Assembly (NCBI GenBank): GCA_029204225.1
Contig: CM055098.1
Coordinates: 17,163,775 to 17,227,774 of the forward strand
From: Diphasiastrum complanatum
Taxonomy: Eukaryota > Streptophyta > Lycopodiopsida > Lycopodiales > Lycopodiaceae
Direction: 5' to 3'
DNA: 64,000 bases
In this document: in pieces, positions 12,219-22,660 of the stretch
How the letters are laid out: every line of letters starts with the position of its first letter
How positions within the stretch are numbered: the first letter of the stretch is position 1
Position numbers and translations under genes: made by a program
The notes under the pieces: generated by a model
Told to the model about the DNA's origin: nothing
What the model saw: the letters and a program-made list of their open reading frames with translations, nothing else
Databases searched by the model: none

Positions 12219-12870
12219 TCAACAAAAATAGATTATTGCGAAGAACAAAGAGCATGCTACAATATGAATTGTCTCAATCAACATAGTAACAAAATTAGTT
12301 GTATCCATCTTCGAGTGATGCTCATCAAGGATCATATCCTGACTTATGATCCTCTTCCTGCTGGTAAGTGCATATAGTCTGTAGGTCTTCTCCTCTTTAC
12401 TGTATCCCAAAAAGATACAGTTGGATAATTTTGCTTCCTACCATCCTTGGGGATATGAGTGTATGTTGTACAACCAAACACCCACAAAACTCCCACCTTG
12501 GGCTTTATGCGACTAAATGCCTCCTCTGGTGTCTTTCCTTTCAACAACTTTTGTTGGAGCTCGATTCAAAAGAAAACCGTATGAGGTGCTTTGACCTAGA
12601 AAGAGTTTCGCAACCCCTTTTTGAGCATTCTTTGAGCACCCTCAACTATAGTTTAATTCTTTCTCTCAGCTATGCTATCCTGTTTTGGTGTGTGGAGCAA
12701 TAAATTGCCTTTTGATACCATTTGCTTTGCAGAATTCAACATATTCACCAGCTATGTGTTCATCGCCAACCACCATATGATCTGAGCATCTTTATCCTCT
12801 CCGGTATTTGATTTTCCACCAAAGCCTTAAATTGTTTTGAAGTACTTCATATTTTTGTCTCAAAATATAT
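12219..12870 (-). pseudogene. Copia integrase core and C-terminal relic
   Basis: Reading down from 12870: remnants of a KALVEN...GERIKMLRS strand, EFCKANGIKRQFIAPHT, AERKN with the third catalytic acid, then GKTPEEAFSRIKPKV and LWVFGCTTYTHIP (12547-12344). These are followed by GYSKEEKTYRLYA and ISQDMILDEHH (12410-12219), the integrase C-terminal block before RT. Frames shift several times and stops occur. Because pre-integrase follows this C-terminus on the same strand, two copies or a duplication are joined here. Confidence 0.75.
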
Positions 12871-12954
12871 GTGAAATTATAAAAGTCATCTATCTTGAGG
12901 TGTGGGGGTCCTCCTTGTAAATAAGTAATTAGGCCGAATGTAGAAAAGTACACA

Positions 12955-12967
12955 TGGTATCAGAGCC
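12955..12967 (+). other. Primer-binding site of a plus-strand copia relic
   Basis: TGGTATCAGAGCC directly follows an LTR-like end TACACA. It is an exact match to the usual tRNA-iMet PBS of plant LTR elements, so an LTR of unknown length ends at 12954. The interior after it is short: protease sequence begins only about 350 bp downstream. Confidence 0.75.
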
Positions 12968-13318
12968 TACCTAAGATTGATTTGTATCTATCAACTGTGA
13001 TGAGATTTTGGCTTGAAATCTAGTTTTGGAGGGTGTAGTTGCATCTCGTTAGCTATCAAGAGGATTTTTGGATCAAGAGGAATCTAAATCATATTGATTA
13101 GATCCATGGTGGGTACTGTACGAAATGCACTGCTCAGACACGTGTGAGATCAGTCAACTTTGACTTGATGGTGTATCTCCAAGGTTGATCCAAAATTGGT
13201 GTGTGATAGCTTGCTAGAAAGCTAGTGAAGCTTTGTTTGTGTTGCAATTTGTTTCAACTCAATTGGATATGTCTTTTGGAAGTTTTTTTCTTCCTCTTCT
13301 TTCAAGAATGATGAATTG

Positions 13319-13429
13319 TGGTGGATTGATAGTGGGGCTACTTCCCGTATGTCTAGTTCCAAGAATTCATTTTCTAGTCTCAAGCCTTATGAGGGTACCA
13401 AAAAGTCTATCTATATTGCAAATGTACAA
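13319..13429 (+). pseudogene. Copia protease fragment, plus strand
   Basis: The plus strand reads WWIDSGATSRMSSSK and continues through LKPYEGTKKSIYIANV, the copia protease active-site region (D-S-G at 13328-13336). Homology ends at about 13429, exactly where a minus-strand copia RT fragment begins, so two elements or two parts of one are joined head to head. gag is almost wholly deleted between the PBS at 12955 and here. Confidence 0.8.
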
Positions 13430-13773
13430 ATGTGTCTTCATAATCAAGGCCATGAATTTGAGCATATCCTTTGGCACATAGTCTTGCTTTGAACTTGTTG
13501 ATAGATCCATCATTGTTGTACTTAACTCTAAACACCCCTTGCATCCAATAACATGCTTGTTGATAGTGGATCCACGAGCTCCCAAGTATGGTTGGAAATC
13601 AAGGCTTCATACTCCTTTGCCATAGCTTCATACGACTCCTTTGATTGGAGTGCATCTTGGACATCTCTTGGCTCATCATGAGAGATGAAAAATGCATGAT
13701 AGGAGGTGCCATCGTCCACTTGCTTGCCTTTCTCCACATATGTGAGCCTCCTTGGTTTGGATCTCTCTGTCAT
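13430..13773 (-). pseudogene. Copia reverse transcriptase N-terminus
   Basis: The frame reads EPRDVQDALQSKESYEAMAKEYEAL and NHTWELVDP, the conserved start of copia RT. It shifts frame and continues as CKGVFRVKYNNDGSINKFKARL and AKGYAQIHGLDYEDTF. Homology stops before the palm domain, at 13430. Confidence 0.85.
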
Positions 13774-14500
13774 AGATCTTCTTGGTGATTGCTTGAAGAT
13801 GCTCCTCCCTCCACATCTTGATTGGCATCAAGATTGATAATAGAAGATCCTCCATAAGTTGGCATGATCTTGACCCCATCCAAGTTGAGCTTTTGATCTT
13901 CATGGAAGATCACATCTCTACTTACAACAATCTTGTTAGTAGAGGGAATGAAAATCTTATATGCTTTCTTTGTTGATGAATATCCAACCAACAGTCCTTT
14001 GATTGAACTAGGATCATCCTTTTTCCTAGTTTCTAAAGGTACATGAACAAAGCACACACAAGCAAAGATCCTCAGGTGATCTACCTTAGGCTTTTCCTTA
14101 TACAACATCTCATATGGTGTTTTTCCTCCTAGAGTAAGATTTGGAAGTCTGTTACAAAGATAATTTGCACAAGAAATTGCTTCTCTCCAAAATCCCACTC
14201 CCTCTTGCTCACAATAATCATTAAATTTGTTGGAGACATACTCTCCACCACCATCACATCTCAAAGCTTTTAGACTACAAGATAATCGGTTTTCAACAAA
14301 AGCTTTGAACTTGAGAAATACATCAAACACCGTAGACTTGGAAGATAAGAGATACATCGTACAAAATCTTGTATAATCATCAATAAAAGTGACAAAGCAA
14401 GTAGCTCATCCTTTGTTTTTGGAAGATGCAAAGTGGACATCCGAGTGCACTAGCTCGAAAGGAAGTTGAGAATTGATGTTGGATCTCGGAAAAGGCCTCT
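13770..14500 (-). pseudogene. Copia integrase with internal deletion
   Basis: The zinc domain (CEACAIAKSHKRPFP) and first acid (LVHSDVHF) lie in the broken upstream part. The open frame 14357-13770 then carries LRCDGGGEYVS (second acid), an abrupt join from the YCEQEGV segment to FWREAISCANYLCNRLP, GGKTPYEMLY, and the C-terminal block HLRIFACVCFVHVP through SRDVIFHED. The stretch that should hold the third catalytic acid (QNGVAERKNR type) is deleted in frame, so strand transfer would be impossible. A stop and a TGA (from a W or G codon) precede 14357. Confidence 0.85.
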
Positions 14501-14935
14501 TATGAGATTTGGCAATTGCACAAGCTTCACAAGGTTAAAGCTCCTTTGATCTAGTCTTTGGCAATGCAATAACTTTTCCATCTTTGACCATGGATGTCAT
14601 GGCCACGACCTATCGACATGACCCTCTTTGGTTTTGTAAATATGCTAATTTAGGATAGTTGTGTATGATTCATAGAGGCCATCTTCTTGCATCCCCTTGT
14701 GGCTACAACTTTCATACTTGTATCACCTTTGTCATTGACAAGACAAGCTAAATTAACAGATTCATATTTTTCTTGGTGATAGCACCAACATAAAGAACTT
14801 TCTTTGCAAGCACATGAAGGACATTCATAATGACCTTCACCTCTCATGATGGAAGCTTGACTGGAATTGTGCCCTTTCTCTTGACCATACCTTCTCCTAT
14901 TGGCAAACAATGGAAAATGAAGAGATGATAGATTC

Positions 14936-15700
14936 AAAAAAGAGTTGGAATATGTCTCCTATGTGAATGTGTTTTAGTAAGGACTTACAAATGCATACCC
15001 TTTTGTTTAACATGCATCATTACTATGGATCTACATAATACAAAATTTGTTTGGTTTGAGTCAGTTTTTCCACTGGCCCTTCAAAGGTCAAAGTAGTATC
15101 CCATGGGCCACAAATAGGCCCATATGGCCTATTAGGGCCAATGGGCCTTTCCTAGCAGGCTGCAAGTCTACAACCAAAGCCCCAAACCTAACCCAATCCA
15201 ATGTTCAAAATTAAATCATTAAAATCTAACTCACCCACTAGCCCCACTCTAACTCTACTTCTCTAGCTCCTCATTAATGACACTATATTCTGAACCCCAT
15301 TAAAAATCTAAATTCCCAAAAAGATTTGACATGATTAGATTCAGAAAATTAAATGAAGATAAACTAGGGTTGGGAACCCAACCAAGGTATTATGCCACTT
15401 GAAGTATACCGCTTAACTTTTAACTTTGAATCTATCACACACTATGGCTGTCGTAGCCCTTGTCCAAGATCCATTTGGTACCTTCATAGGATCTACCTAT
15501 AGAAAGTGCACCTTGATTGCCCACAAGCTGCTAGCACTCCACAGCTTTTGGAAAAATAGCTTAGAATCCAATTTGTTTGCGATGGTTGTCATCCTCATAA
15601 TGACAGCTCTCCATCAGTATCAACTGCAATATAAAAAGATTTGTTCTTCTTGTAGGTAGCCCACTTTCAAGATTGAGTTGCTTAATAAAGGATCTGATCA
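14936..15700. other. Non-coding stretch
   Basis: It contains a GGCC-rich patch (15070-15150, repeated GGGCC/GGCCCAT words) and an open frame at 15426-15659 without motifs. It lies directly downstream (minus sense) of the PBS at 15701-15713, so part may be the interior of that element. Confidence 0.4.
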
Positions 15701-15713
15701 GGCTTTGATACCA
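15701..15713 (-). other. Primer-binding site of a minus-strand LTR element
   Basis: The minus strand reads TTTCAACA followed by TGGTATCAAAGCC, an LTR-like CA end and a PBS with one mismatch to TGGTATCAGAGCC. The LTR would start at 15714 and extend to higher coordinates; its length cannot be determined here. Confidence 0.6.
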
Positions 15714-18437
15714 TGTTGAAACTTGTAGATCATCCTATATAGCATCATAATTATGAAGGATGACAATAAACACATCAATAGCATAACATAAATCATTTAG
15801 ATGCATGGAGAATCAAGATAGTTAACAAACATCAAAGCTCAAGCTCCTTGTCAAGAGAGATGGATCCAACAAGTGAGTAGTCGATGAGTGAGAGGGCATG
15901 GTAACCCCTCAAGATACTTCTCCAAGTATGGAGTGCAAGCGTGGCATTAATCTATGAAGGAATAGATCTAGGCCTAATGCATTGTCAAGTGTTAACTGAT
16001 TCCAAGTAGCTTCTATGATTTTAGCAAAAACTTGTGAGTCAAAGAATAACTCCGGCATAGAGATTCTATTTGCAACTTTGCATTGAGAGTAGTTTAAAAA
16101 ACATATTAAGACATCAATGACAACTACCAGCGCCATTAATATGCTCCACAATATCTGAAATGAAATGATCACGCCGAATTTGTACAGGAGTTACTCCAGC
16201 ATTTACTAAGATCTGGAGTTTGATTCTGCTCAGCCACACAAATGGACATAAAAGATGAAAAAGAAAAAAACTGGCTCCTTTGAAAGATGGGATGGTTTCT
16301 TGAACAAATGTGTGACCTACATACGACCTTGCTATACAGAACTATGGTGTCAATTTTTTTATTACTTTTACAAGACGCCCATAAAAGAATTGAGGGATTC
16401 ATTGTGAAAGTGTTGTGATCTCATGCTGCAAATGTTTTATGGTTCTTGAAGCCCATACCGAAATTTTAGAAGCAGGTCATGGCTCATATAGTCAGGAAGC
16501 ATTCTTTAAAAAAAATTCTGTCATAGAAGATGCTTAGCTTCACCATCCATTATGCTTGGGAAAGGATTTTCTCGTAACTTTTTCAATAGGTTTAGCAATA
16601 GTTCATTTATTGTTTGGCCGAAAGGCCTTGCCATAATTCCATGACGACTTTACTTGGTTGAAAGGTTGCTGGAAAATCCATCTGCCAATAAGTAAACTGA
16701 TCCAGAACTTTTTTTTAGAATTTTGCGCGACAATGGACTTGATTCAAGACAATACTAGGATTCCAAGAGCATAAAAGCCATGATAGCAATGGGTAAAGGC
16801 ATTAAAATTTTGTAAAGTTTTTGATAAATTTTTGCATTTGCGATAAATGACCTATAGTATATTTTCTGTTTTACATGGTGTGACCTCTAGGAGCTAGGGC
16901 TTTACCAATTTTCAGAGCAATTATGTAGGGCTTTAGAACAAGGCAGTGTACATGGAGAGGGGTTGTAAGAAAATATACATTTATTCATAAATCATAGCAA
17001 TTTAGTGTTGACAATATGGAAACATAATGTATGAAATCAGAAGGTCTAGTTTGTGTTAGATCCTCTCTAAGACTTGACATCACCCTAGGCCCTTACTCAA
17101 GTGGTTGTTGATTGTAAGATATGATGGTGACCAATAAACATGGCTAGGCATTTGGCCCAAGCATGATCAAGTGTGTCACAAACAACAACCTCGTGAATCC
17201 ATCTAGGAAGCAATCAGAGATGTCAGTTGAGCATGGTCATATTGGACCTAGCTGTCAATGCCAAATCTAGTTGTATGTGACGAGAGGCTAGTTAGCAAGT
17301 TGACTATTTTTCCATGTCGATGGGAGTGGGGAGTGTTTGTTATCAATCACTATGCCATGTTGGAAGGGGTCAATAGGCATCAAGAGCCAATCAGGATTTC
17401 AGTCCCTAGTGTTGGTCGTGTGACATGGAAATGTTTTTGGAAATGGCGTTTCCCACTTGGGAAATGTTGTTGCCCAAGACAATTATCTTGAAGCACTTTT
17501 GCACAAGGGAAACGCTTCCTAAGAAGGAATTGTAGTTGGGAAATATGAGTTAACATAATATTTGCATGGATTTCTTACTAATATTGAATGTGTGGATTTC
17601 ATTACAACAACAATGTTCCAATCAGATTGTTGCAATCTGTAAAAATTTTGCCACAAATGTGACGACATCATGTTTCTTGTTTCTCGGGGGAGTGGGAAAC
17701 GCTTCCCAAAAAATTATGTCATGTGACCTAGGTTTTGAAGTGGGAGATAAAGAACATAATAGTGGGTCTATAGTGAGGATCTTCCTTATCAATATTGGCT
17801 AGTTTGGTTTCACGAATTTAGTGAGTGGGAGTGTAACATTTGGTATGGGAGCCACATTCAAAGAGAGAGGATGCTCTTTCTATGGAGATAAAACCATCTA
17901 GAGAAAGCACATGGGAAAATTCAACAAGCATGATCTGATTGTGGTTTGATCTCTGAACCCCTCTTATGCACATTTTAGCAAGTAGGTCAAGCAGGACACA
18001 TGGTCCACTTGAAGCCAAGAGCTTAATTCAGTCAGTGACACCTCGTGGAAAACCATCATGCATGTACAACACGTGGCACCAAAGATTAATAGTGGTAAGT
18101 ATTTGAGCATAAAACATTTTTAGCACATAGGAGTACTTAGAAGACGAGCTTCTTCACATATGGGGTAGATGTGCAACTGTTCATTTTGCAGACAACTGAA
18201 AGTGGATTCTAATATTTGTGTGTTCCTGATTGTGGTTCCTTTGTGCTTGCAACTCTTCTGTCTGCTACTTATCTTAAGTTCTATTTCTTTTGCAGACAAC
18301 TGAAAGTGGATGCTAATGTTTCTATGTTCCTGCTATTCTGGTTCATTCGTGCTTGCAACTCTTCTGTCTGCTACTTATCTTAAGACAATCCATGCAAGTC
18401 ACGATACAATGTTCACATAAAACGATTAAGAAATACA
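15714..18437. other. Unrecognised DNA; possible decayed coding remnant
   Basis: The first part should be an LTR (see the PBS at 15701). On the minus strand, about 16680-16150 gives degenerate protein-like pieces in shifting frames, such as NAGVTPVQIRRDHFISDIVEH, but no family is recognised. Around 17840 a degenerate PBS-like TGGTATGGGAGCC follows GTAACATT. Repeated GGGAAACGCTTCC words occur at 17500-17710. No gene is supported. Confidence 0.35.
18185..18384. repeat. 104-bp tandem duplication near the permease 3' end
   Basis: TGCAGACAACTGAAAGTGGAT occurs at 18187 and 18291, and TTGCAACTCTTCTGTCTGCT ends both units, giving two about 104-bp units with scattered differences. It lies just 3' of the last recognised permease exon. 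Confidence 0.85.
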
Positions 18438-18617
18438 TCAAAAAACTTGAGTAAGAAGAACATACAAGCATGCCAGCATGACGATAATTGGGATGTAGGG
18501 GTAGAATTTGACAGTATATGCTCGTGGCAGATCTGGTAAATCCCTACGGATCTTTATATGAGCAGCCGCCGTGAGGCCAATGAAAAACAGGCTCACTGGT
18601 CCGAAATATCCTAGTAT
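18438..18617 (-). CDS. Amino acid permease, last recognised exon
   Basis: A TTTTCCAG acceptor precedes the exon, which is read in phase 0. It begins ILGYFGPVSLFFIGLTAA (a membrane helix), then HIKIRRDLPDLPRAYTV, the basic loop RRxxPDLPRxYxV that is highly characteristic of LAT-type APC-superfamily amino acid transporters, then FYPYIPIIVMLACLYVLL (another helix), and a TGA at 18438-18440. Alternatively a strong donor (GTATGT at 18465) could splice to a further C-terminal exon, which I could not find. These transporters move amino acids or related amines across membranes; the substrate is not readable here. This exon follows 19399-19446 across a 781-bp intron. Confidence 0.85.
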   Translation of the reverse strand: MLGYFGPVSLFFIGLTAAAHIKIRRDLPDLPRAYTVKFYPYIPIIVMLACLYVLLTQVF

Positions 18618-19398
18618 CTGGAAAACACAAGCAAATAATGGCTCAGTAAAGGAGCTGAAGAAACAAGAATGGCTTCATGTCATTTTGCTAGCCCGTGCAA
18701 CATAGTGACAAGGGATTGTGGAAATGCAGCATTTTGGATGTGCCAAGTGTTCCCAGACATGTCCCTGTTAGAAACATGATGCTGGGAAGTTATCAGGGAA
18801 CTTCCCAAGACTTGGGATTACATGGGACTCTGGCTGGAAACACGTTCCCTCGTCACAATTTCTTTATAAATCTAAAAACCAAAAAATAAAGGAGAAAACA
18901 AGAACATTAAAGACTTCTGTGTGTAAATTTTGTTTATATAGCAGAGCCCTTGCATATATTATACTCATCCTCTAGTTCAATAATGTAATTTGTACTTTCT
19001 GAATACAAATTCCTATAAATTTAAAATTTCAACTGCATACAATATATGCCACTATGATGATGTGGTGCTTCCACACTCCATTCCCGTTCCCTGGTCACCA
19101 TGGTCGCTATGCTATCAAAGGCATGGGCATTTTCAAGCTAAACAGAAGAATAGTCAATCTTGAGTATAACATTAAGATTTAGCACATCAATTTCATGGTT
19201 AGGGTATGGACAAATAAATATCTGGAAAGATTCATCATCATGATTCCTGGAGATGGATATGAGACATTTCAGAAACTTTTTTTCTTGTACACGCAAATGA
19301 GCCTATATGATATTTTAGGTTCGGTTAGAGAATGGCACTCAATTAACAAAAGATTTTAACATGTGACGTGAATGAAAATGCAAGTTGTCATGATTTAC

Positions 19399-19446
19399 CT
19401 GATGGAAACTTTGCAGCAACGTAAGAATAAAAATGCACCATGCTCC
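19399..19446 (-). CDS. Amino acid permease exon (16 codons)
   Basis: This 48-bp exon is flanked by TTTCTGCAG (acceptor) and GTAAATC (donor), phase 0 at both ends. It reads GAWCIFILTLLQSFHQ, the start of the helix that in LAT-type permeases follows the loop in the 27061-27150 exon (family pattern QGxWAxxLxLxxxFxQL). The next exon continues it directly. It is separated from the upstream exon by a 7.6-kb intron containing a complete-length copia insertion. Confidence 0.8.
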
Positions 19447-21230
19447 CTGCAGAAATAATGTGACCATCAATATGAAGCTGAAATAACATGAGCAAGCATA
19501 TACGAAGCTCTTTGGCAAACCAAACATTGCAATACATCTTACTACTTTTGCTATACTTTTCCTATTCTAATTTATGTATCCACAATCACAGCATAACTGC
19601 CTATGAATTAAGTAAGTGCCATGGCATGAACATTTCAGTAAGATGAAAGCATAATTATGACTACAAACATACAAATCATGTTTGATTTGAAAATTAATCA
19701 ATCAAAAAGAGGCCCATCAGCGTGTATCATGACAGCCTACAGGTCTCAATCTGGAGCTTGTGAGGCTGTGTCGTAGTGGGAACAGAAACCGAAGAGATTC
19801 AAAGACTCAAGGAGACACAAAAGCTTTAGAATAACGATGAGCCAATAGATACAAAAGCCCACAAGTCCAGGCCTTTTATATGACATTGATACTGTTAAAA
19901 ATCTCTTAAGTATACTGATGGGTAGTTACCCGCTTAACCAGTGCCTTGGTGAACATAACAGGGACCCACTTCTAATTAGTAAGACTATACAAATTTTAGT
20001 GCCCACTCAAGCACTAACATTATTGCCTATTCATAAAGAGCTCCAGGCTTAGCTGTATTGGTACTGATGCTCAAAATTGGCAGTGCATGACATTCTTGAT
20101 TTGTTTGCTTTCCCTTTCCAAAGGGTGGTGCACCAATAATTAGCATTACAGCTACTAAAAGCTCAGCTCTTACAGTAGATGTTTGAAATAACGAGGCCAA
20201 ACCTACTCTACTCTATAAATTGTTAGACAACTGCATTGATGATTTGGAAATCTTTTCTTCTGCACTTGTTTCATAGATTATGAACTAGATAATTTTTTTT
20301 TCCACCTGTCAACATTTCCTAGGAAACATGTATTGTTAAAAAAAGTATCTAGTTTGACTAGCAAGAACTATATTTGACTAACATTTTTTCCTTTAGAGAA
20401 ATAAACTTGGAAGCTCTGAAGCCATGTATTCTGTGACAGCTATAATCGCAATTAGTAACAAACTTATTGTTAGAGCCTAGTCTCGGCACTAGAGTGACCT
20501 CGGCACGGCTGGTTACTAGAGGCCCTGAGGCCAAGTATTGGCGATGGCCGGTGACCGGAGTGGACATCTGTCTCAAGCTGGGACAGATGCGTCACAAGCA
20601 GTGACTCGGTGTGACCGCCTGACAAGTTGTCAAAGATGTGGTGAATTGTGACCGTCGGAATCCTAGCCGTTAGTGACGAGATGCTCTTCCAACTCCAGTG
20701 GAGTTTCGCTATGAGTCTGTGAAAACTAAAAGAGCCAACCAAGGAAGAGGGTTGTAAAGCATTCTCAAAATTTGTTTCCAGTCAGAAGATCCTGTAGTGT
20801 AGAGTGTGGACATTGGATCTTGAGACTCCCACAAGAGACTCAGTTGTTGTGTTTTAATGTCAAAAAAACTGCTTAGAGATCTATCTGAATCATTTTGGTG
20901 TTATTTATGGCAGCGACTTATCTACAGACAATCTTGATACTTCAAACTTTCCATGGCTCTTATCATCCCTTGATACCAGATTTTTCGTCAAAGCATGGAC
21001 ACCCAGAAAAGATTCAGATTGCTTTTTGCTTTGTTGCAAAAGATGGAGCCAACCTTCCAAGAGCATAACAATGTCATTCAGCATGAAAAACATGATGCTG
21101 AAGCGAAATTTTGCCCAATGGCCAGATAGAGGAACACCCTCTTCTGTCTGTGTTATCATTTAGTCAAGGAACTTAAAGAATGCATGATCACATAATCAGT
21201 AAGAAAATTGATGAAATGCAATGTCTTGCC
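19447..21230 (-). other. Permease intron, part proximal to the copia insertion
   Basis: AT-rich intron sequence. The block 20467-20865 is distinctly more GC-rich and is listed separately. Nothing else is recognised up to the insertion site of the copia element (TSD TTGCC at 21226-21230). Confidence 0.5.
20467..20865. repeat. Candidate solo LTR inside the permease intron
   Basis: A block beginning TGTTAGAGCC and rich in GTGACC/CTCGGC words contrasts sharply with the AT-rich intron around it. The TGTTAG start is LTR-like, but I find no matching copy, no clear CA end and no convincing target duplication. Confidence 0.3.
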
Positions 21231-22068
21231 TATTAGATTTTTTATGCTCAGCCTTAAACAAATCGTTCAAGTAATGAGCATCCTGAAAACCGAAGGCCGA
21301 CGGACCTTCACATTTTTTTCCTTTGAGATTTTGTTTTTCCTTAAACGTTTTTTAAGGCACATTTGCCTTTTTCGCTTTTTCACACCTTTGTGAAAAATGC
21401 GACACAGTGGCCAGAATGCCTTGGAATCCATTTTAGGACCACCTTCGCCTTTTTCGCCTTTTTCTCGCCTTTGAAAAATGCGACACAATGGCCAGAATGC
21501 CTTGGAATCCATTTCAGGACCACCTTCGCCTTTTCACATTTTTCCGCCTTCGCTCTAGAGGCACCTTCGGGATTTACATACCTTAAGTCTAAGGGCACCT
21601 TTGGGTTTTTCGGGTTTTTCCAGCAGTGGCAGATCGACGTCGCCAAACTTATCATCAACCCTAAAAACAGCTGGACCGCTAAATATCCCAAGGGCGGTTA
21701 CCCACTTTGTACATATACAAAGACTGGCACAAATAGCATTCAATGCTTGTAAGATATTTTTTGAAGACACCTGTAAATATATACTACTAGCTGAATCAAG
21801 CAATGTAAGTGTTCTTTTTCAATCAGAGTTATTTGTAGCCAGCGTTATCATGCTCAGCAAGTTGAAGTTATTACTTCAAGCCATTGTACTCACTTTTGAT
21901 ATTAATCAGAGTGCAATTGTTGTCTCATTACTGTATTGTTCATTTGAGCAATTTGTACGAATCATTCTTCTTGAATATTTCTGCTGCTAATTGTTGTGTT
22001 TCCAATCCTACACACCTACGCTCAAAGCTTTGAGCTTCCGCTGCCGGTCATCCCCATGTTTTACGACA
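21231..22068 (+). repeat. 5' LTR of the copia element
   Basis: 838 bp; its start reads TATTAGATTT where the 3' LTR reads TGTTAGATTT, so the terminal TG is mutated. It ends TTTACGACA. It contains an internal tandem near-repeat in which GCGACACA(G/A)TGGCCAGAATGCC occurs twice (around 21400 and 21480), giving the overlapping frames there a duplicated peptide. Confidence 0.95.
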
Positions 22069-22080
22069 TGGTACCAAAGT
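22069..22080 (+). other. PBS of the copia element
   Basis: TGGTACCAAAGT follows the LTR end immediately; it is a variant of the tRNA-iMet-complementary site. Confidence 0.85.
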
Positions 22081-22211
22081 AGGCATTTTAGTAATCTGCA
22101 TTTCTACTGCGGATTATCAATCTTGTTTCTATCAAGACGTCTTTCTAGCAAACGCGTAGCCAACAATATTCCGACAATTGTTGTTTCTACCAACGATCTC
22201 GTTCAACCAGA

Positions 22212-22660
22212 ATGGATCCATCATCTAGTTCATCTCTCATTGACAAACTCCATGGAGATAACTACCATCTCTGGAAATTCAAAATGAAGGTTATACTTCT
22301 AGCCAAAGAACTGTGGGACATCGTTGATGGCATACAGCTCAAACCAGAAGGAGATGCAACCAGCATCACCAAGTGGAGACTGAGAGATGGCAAAGCATTT
22401 GCCATGATCACCCTCAACATCAAGGATACTCAGATCAGCCACATACGTGCTGCTCAGACTGCTAAGGATGCATGGGACATCCTAGCAACTCTACGACATC
22501 AGAGACGTTACTTCCAAGCGGAAGAAATTCTTCACCCTCAGAATGTCTGATGCAGATAGTGTTTCGAGTCATCTCAACACCTTCAAAAATCTTATGGAGC
22601 AGATGACTGCAACTGGCTCAGTCATAGAAGATTCAACTTCTCCACGCGAAAGCTGTATTA
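22212..22660 (+). pseudogene. Copia gag, frameshifted and truncated
   Basis: The ATG at 22212 starts MDPSSSSSLIDKLHG, then NYHLWKFKMKVILLAKELWDI, KWRLRDGKAFAMITLNIKD and AKDAWDILATL, the standard copia gag N-terminal domain. A frameshift near 22510-22545 moves the reading into a frame that continues SVSSHLNTFKNLMEQM and then jumps, near 22640, into integrase. The rest of gag including the zinc knuckle, plus protease and pre-integrase, is deleted. Confidence 0.9.

Larger units (their letters stand above)
13430..14935 (-). mobile_element. Copia relic, minus strand: pre-integrase, integrase, RT start
   Basis: On the minus strand, gag-pre-integrase (about 14850-14500), integrase (14500-13770) and the RT N-terminus (13773-13430) follow in the Ty1/copia order. 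The element is cut at 13430 within RT, at the junction with the plus-strand protease fragment. Its upstream end fades near 14935. No LTR is recognised at either end. Confidence 0.85.

Noticed and set aside
17828-17860. Primer-binding site TGGTATGGGAGCC
   Set aside because: Three mismatches in the core and no LTR or coding region nearby; probably coincidence.
19021-19140. Extra permease exon between 18617 and 19399
   Set aside because: A TTTAG acceptor-like site exists near 19135, but the translated sequence has no permease similarity, and the flanking exons join correctly without it.
21267-21803. Overlapping ORFs with a repeated peptide in the copia LTR
   Set aside because: They lie in the 5' LTR; the repetition reflects an LTR-internal tandem repeat, and the 3' LTR copy lacks the same long frames.
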